Below, piece by piece: positions 61,580 through 64,000 of a DNA stretch of 64,000 nt. The notes below the pieces were generated by a model. That model was not told where the DNA came from. It saw nothing but the letters and a program-made list of their open reading frames with translations, and did no database searches. Position 1 is the stretch's first letter; each line of letters opens with the position of its first letter. Origin of the DNA: Eubacterium sp. 1001713B170207_170306_E7 (GTDB lineage: Bacteria; Bacillota; Clostridia; Eubacteriales; Eubacteriaceae). Position numbers and translations under genes: made by a program. The stretch covers positions 310,406 to 374,405 of the forward strand of contig NZ_JADMVE010000001.1 of NCBI RefSeq assembly GCF_015547515.1. Direction: 5' to 3'.

Positions 61580-62264
61580 AGCATTAGTGCTCTTAGTTGA
61601 AGACGAAAAGGGAATCCGGAATTTTATTTCCACGGTTCTCGATGTGAATAATTACCGCGTCGTGGAGGCCAGAGACGGGAAAGAGGCGCTGGAACTTTTC
61701 ACCTCGCGCTGTCCGGATTTAATTCTGCTGGACCTCGGCCTGCCGGATATGGACGGCATCGAAGTTTTGAAAACCATCCGGGGCTGGTCGGGTATACCGA
61801 TCATTGTCGTCTCGGCAAGGGGGCATGAACGCGAGAAGGTTGAGGCGCTTGACCTCGGGGCGGACGATTACATCACCAAGCCCTTCGGGACGTCAGAGCT
61901 GCTGGCCCGTATCCGCACAGCCATGCGCCATCAGCAGGTAACCGTGGAAGTGCCGGAGCGGACCATTTTCTCAGTCGGAGATCTGACCATTGATTTTGAC
62001 AAACGGCTGGTAACCCTGAATAATACGCCGGTCCACTTTACCCCCATCGAGTACAAGATACTTGAGATCCTGACGCAGTACCCCGGAAAGGTGGTTACCT
62101 ACGATCAAATTATCAAGGATATCTGGGGCCCCTATACCAATGAAAACCAGACACTTCGGGTGAACATGGCAAACATCCGCCGGAAAATCGAACAGAACCC
62201 TGCGGAGCCCAAGTATATTTTAACGGAGGTGGGTGTGGGCTACCGGTTTGTGGATGAAATCTGA
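61569..62264 (+). CDS. kdpE: KdpE response regulator
   Basis: A 231-residue OmpR/PhoB-type regulator. The receiver domain holds the acidic pair in LVEDEKGIRNF, the phospho-acceptor Asp in LILLDLGLPDMDG, and VVSARG / DYITKPFG. The C-terminal winged helix spans ~130-231 (HFTPIEYKILEILTQYPGKVVTYDQIIKDIWG ... YILTEVGVGYRFVDE). ATG 61569 has GAGGAGG nine bases upstream; ATG 61560 is too close to it. It overlaps the kdpD end by 11 bp. It should activate the promoter at 54247-54290. Confidence 0.95.
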   Translation: MSHKALVLLVEDEKGIRNFISTVLDVNNYRVVEARDGKEALELFTSRCPDLILLDLGLPDMDGIEVLKTIRGWSGIPIIVVSARGHEREKVEALDLGADDYITKPFGTSELLARIRTAMRHQQVTVEVPERTIFSVGDLTIDFDKRLVTLNNTPVHFTPIEYKILEILTQYPGKVVTYDQIIKDIWGPYTNENQTLRVNMANIRRKIEQNPAEPKYILTEVGVGYRFVDEI

Positions 62265-62283
62265 AATTAAAAAAGAGATGGAG

Positions 62284-62325
62284 AAGCTTCAGCATGTCCC
62301 CGGGCGCGCTGAGGCTTTTTATCTT
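62284..62325 (+). terminator. Terminator after kdpE
   Basis: The stem AAGCTTCAGC / GCTGAGGCTT (one G-T pair) then TTTATC. Confidence 0.7.
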
Positions 62326-62405
62326 AAAAATCGGATCAGGGGTTTCCTTGCGCCGTCTCAAAAAAACAGATATAATATTACATTATTAAAGACAGGGGAA
62401 CGAAT

Positions 62406-63611
62406 ATGGAGAATTATACAGACGACCTTATTATTATCGGCGCCGGAGCTGCCGGACTGGCAGCAGCCGTTACAGCCAAACGGGCGGCGCCGTCTCTGCG
62501 GGTCACTGTGCTTGAAAAGAAGGAGGCTCCCGGCAAAAAGCTGCGGGCAACGGGCAACGGCCGCTGCAATATTACAAACACCGCATTGGATACAGCGCCA
62601 TCGACCATTGCTTTTTTTGAGTCGCTGGGAATCCCGGCACGGCAGGATGACGAAGGCAGGGTCTATCCTTTTTCGGAAAGCGCGCCGGGAGTGGCCGAGG
62701 TTTTTGCCAGTCAGCTGAAAGCCCTCGGGGTTCATCTGCGCATGAGCACACCGGTCAAAAGGCTCTCGGCAGATGATGGATGCTTTGTGGTAATGGGAGA
62801 GAAAAAGCCGTTCAGGGCAAAGGCTGTCATTCTGGCAACCGGCGGAAAGGCGGGGCCAGCCTATGGCTGCAGCGGCGATGGGTACGCTATGGCAAAGGCC
62901 CTCGGCCATCATGTGACAAAAACGCTGCCGGTTTTGACAGGGATTTGCTGCGAGGAGATGCCAGAGGCCCTGAAGGGCATACGTGTGAAGGGGAATTTGA
63001 GCCTGGCATGCCATGGTGAGACGGTCTTTTCGGAGTACGGGGAAGTCCAGTTTACAGATTATGGCCTCTCAGGAATCTGCGTCTTTAATTTAAGCCGTTA
63101 TCTGAAATATCTGGGCGATGAAAAGCTTACGCCCTACACCATTGCGGTTGATCTCGCGCCCAAAAGAAGCTTTGCGCCCATGCTTTCTGCCTGGCAGCAG
63201 GATGCCGTGCTCGGTGAAAAAAGCTGTCTGGCAGCCGTGACGGGCATTGTCAGACCGCCATTGGCGGCGCTGCTGCTTAAACAGGCTGGCCTGCAGGAAG
63301 AGAAAAAGCTGTCAGCGCTGACAGCGCATGAAATATCCAGATTGGATGAACAGTTCCACCGTCTGTGCTTTAAGCCAGTTTCGACCATGGGCTTTAAAAT
63401 GGCCCAGTGTACGGCAGGCGGCATTGCGGACAACGAAGTGGATGAGGACACACTGGCGTCAAAAATAGTGCCAGGGCTTTATTTTGCCGGAGAAATTTTG
63501 GACTACGACGGCCCCTGCGGCGGTTATAATCTTGACCACGCTTTCCGTACCGGGCAGCGGGCTGCCCAGGCAGCGGCAGCCGCGGTCCTGCAAGGAGAAC
63601 AGCATGTATAA
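62406..63611 (+). CDS. HI0933/BaiN-family flavoprotein
   Basis: A 401-residue FAD-dependent oxidoreductase (NAD(P)/FAD family, 'aminoacetone oxidase' type). The N-terminal FAD site is IIIGAGAAGLAAAVTAKRA, followed by EKKEAPGKKLRATGNGRCNITN, which is diagnostic for this family. VILATGGKAGPAYGCSGDGYAMAKALGH and the C-terminal GLYFAGEILDYDGPCGGYNLDHAFRTGQRAA also match. The substrate is uncertain; one relative, BaiN, reduces a bile-acid intermediate. It overlaps the next flavoprotein gene by 8 bp, so both are made together. Confidence 0.9.
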   Translation: MENYTDDLIIIGAGAAGLAAAVTAKRAAPSLRVTVLEKKEAPGKKLRATGNGRCNITNTALDTAPSTIAFFESLGIPARQDDEGRVYPFSESAPGVAEVFASQLKALGVHLRMSTPVKRLSADDGCFVVMGEKKPFRAKAVILATGGKAGPAYGCSGDGYAMAKALGHHVTKTLPVLTGICCEEMPEALKGIRVKGNLSLACHGETVFSEYGEVQFTDYGLSGICVFNLSRYLKYLGDEKLTPYTIAVDLAPKRSFAPMLSAWQQDAVLGEKSCLAAVTGIVRPPLAALLLKQAGLQEEKKLSALTAHEISRLDEQFHRLCFKPVSTMGFKMAQCTAGGIADNEVDEDTLASKIVPGLYFAGEILDYDGPCGGYNLDHAFRTGQRAAQAAAAAVLQGEQHV

Positions 63612-64000
63612 TTACCGAATTGCCAATATTCGTCTGGAGCTTGACCAGGACTGGTCCGTCCTGCCCGAAAAGGTGGAAAAGGCCTGTGGCCTGCGTCTGG
63701 GTACACTCGCGTCCTCGGACATAGCGGTCCGCAAGGAATCGCTGGATGCCCGGAAGAAAAAGGATATTCACAGGGTGGTCACCCTTGATTTTAAATACCG
63801 AGGAAAGCTGCCCGCCCGCGGGCGGAAACGGGTGACCGAAGCTCCGGACCTAAGACCAGAGGCCACGATGCCTGGAAACGCGCCGTTAACCGGCCGGCCT
63901 TTGGTGGTGGGCTTTGGCCCCTGTGGTATTTTTGCCGCGCTGTCACTGGCCGAGGCGGGCTATGCTCCCATTATTGTAGAGCGCGGCTGCCCCATGGAAA
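63604..64000 (+). CDS. COG2509-type FAD-dependent dehydrogenase (5' part)
   Basis: The first ~132 codons of a flavoprotein cut by the window end. It starts at ATG 63604 (AAGGAGAACAGC), overlapping the previous stop. The N-terminal ~90 residues (YRIANIRLELDQDWSVLPEKVEKACGL ... DIHRVVTLDFKYRG) are the ferredoxin-like pre-domain of the 'uncharacterized FAD-dependent dehydrogenase' family, then comes the dinucleotide fold VVGFGPCGIFAALSLAEAGYAPIIVERG. Physiological partner unknown. Confidence 0.87.
   Translation, partial: MYNYRIANIRLELDQDWSVLPEKVEKACGLRLGTLASSDIAVRKESLDARKKKDIHRVVTLDFKYRGKLPARGRKRVTEAPDLRPEATMPGNAPLTGRPLVVGFGPCGIFAALSLAEAGYAPIIVERGCPME

Noticed and set aside
1-64000. CRISPR arrays, tRNA or rRNA genes
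   Set aside because: No regularly spaced direct repeats, no tRNA cloverleaf signatures (such as GGTTCGAATCC arms) and no rRNA-like sequence were found on reading.

Overview
The window reads as chromosome from a low-to-mid-GC anaerobic Firmicute. The closest fit I can name is the Eubacterium limosum / E. callanderi group (Eubacteriaceae, acetogens). This rests on gene content: a single-chain pyruvate:ferredoxin oxidoreductase, GapN, a flavodiiron protein next to a rubredoxin-fused acyl-CoA dehydrogenase, HPr with both His15 and Ser46, clostridial-type gene neighbours and strong AGGAGG ribosome sites. It is an inference; no rRNA or other marker is present. No tRNA, rRNA or CRISPR array was seen.

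Layout. 1-2.4 kb: end of an iron/siderophore-type ABC importer operon. 2.6-7.1 kb: pgi, then two sodium-coupled transporters (NSS and SSS/PutP families). 7.1-8.0 kb: a MarR regulator with three operator-like palindromes on its own promoter and a 29-residue membrane peptide. 8.1-12.0 kb: a DeoR-controlled four-gene operon for a four-carbon acid sugar (DUF1537 kinase, PdxA2-type dehydrogenase, cyclase-family hydrolase). 12.0-15.7 kb, minus strand: Rrf2 regulator, an acyl-CoA dehydrogenase/EtfA/rubredoxin fusion, and a flavodiiron protein, which look like one oxygen- or NO-detoxifying electron chain. 15.9-20.0 kb: a toastrack-like membrane protein, an HD protein, an isocitrate dehydrogenase-family protein and a two-domain PPK2. 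20.1-25.5 kb: PFOR with a structured leader, then gapN. 25.5-28.9 kb: a cobalamin-riboswitch-like leader with a terminator before a 55-residue gene, an aminotransferase-like protein without its lysine, DUF1858, ptsH and cobS. 28.9-32.8 kb: a YgiQ-type radical SAM protein, a DtxR-type regulator and rlmD.

32.5-38.1 kb is an AT-rich accessory island. It starts inside the 3' end of rlmD and ends at a second 14-bp copy of the same rlmD sequence (CATGTGGAGACGGT), so I read it as an integrated element with attL and attR. It carries a DUF4145 zinc-ribbon protein, an IS3-family insertion sequence, a broken large serine recombinase, an AAA ATPase fused to a TOPRIM-like domain (OLD/PARIS-like), and a KilA-N protein. 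It is the best candidate here for an undescribed, probably anti-phage, module.

38.1-54.2 kb returns to chromosomal sequence: a tandem GNAT protein, an MFS exporter, an EndoQ-UvrD fusion, a PAS/GGDEF/EAL protein, a C_GCAxxG_C_C protein, a membrane protein with a permuted-papain-like tail, small unknowns including one under a perfect palindromic promoter, a methyltransferase, a YitT protein and ApbE. 54.2-62.3 kb is a complete kdpFABC-kdpDE potassium uptake locus with a recognisable KdpE box. The window closes with two overlapping flavoprotein genes, the second cut by the window end.
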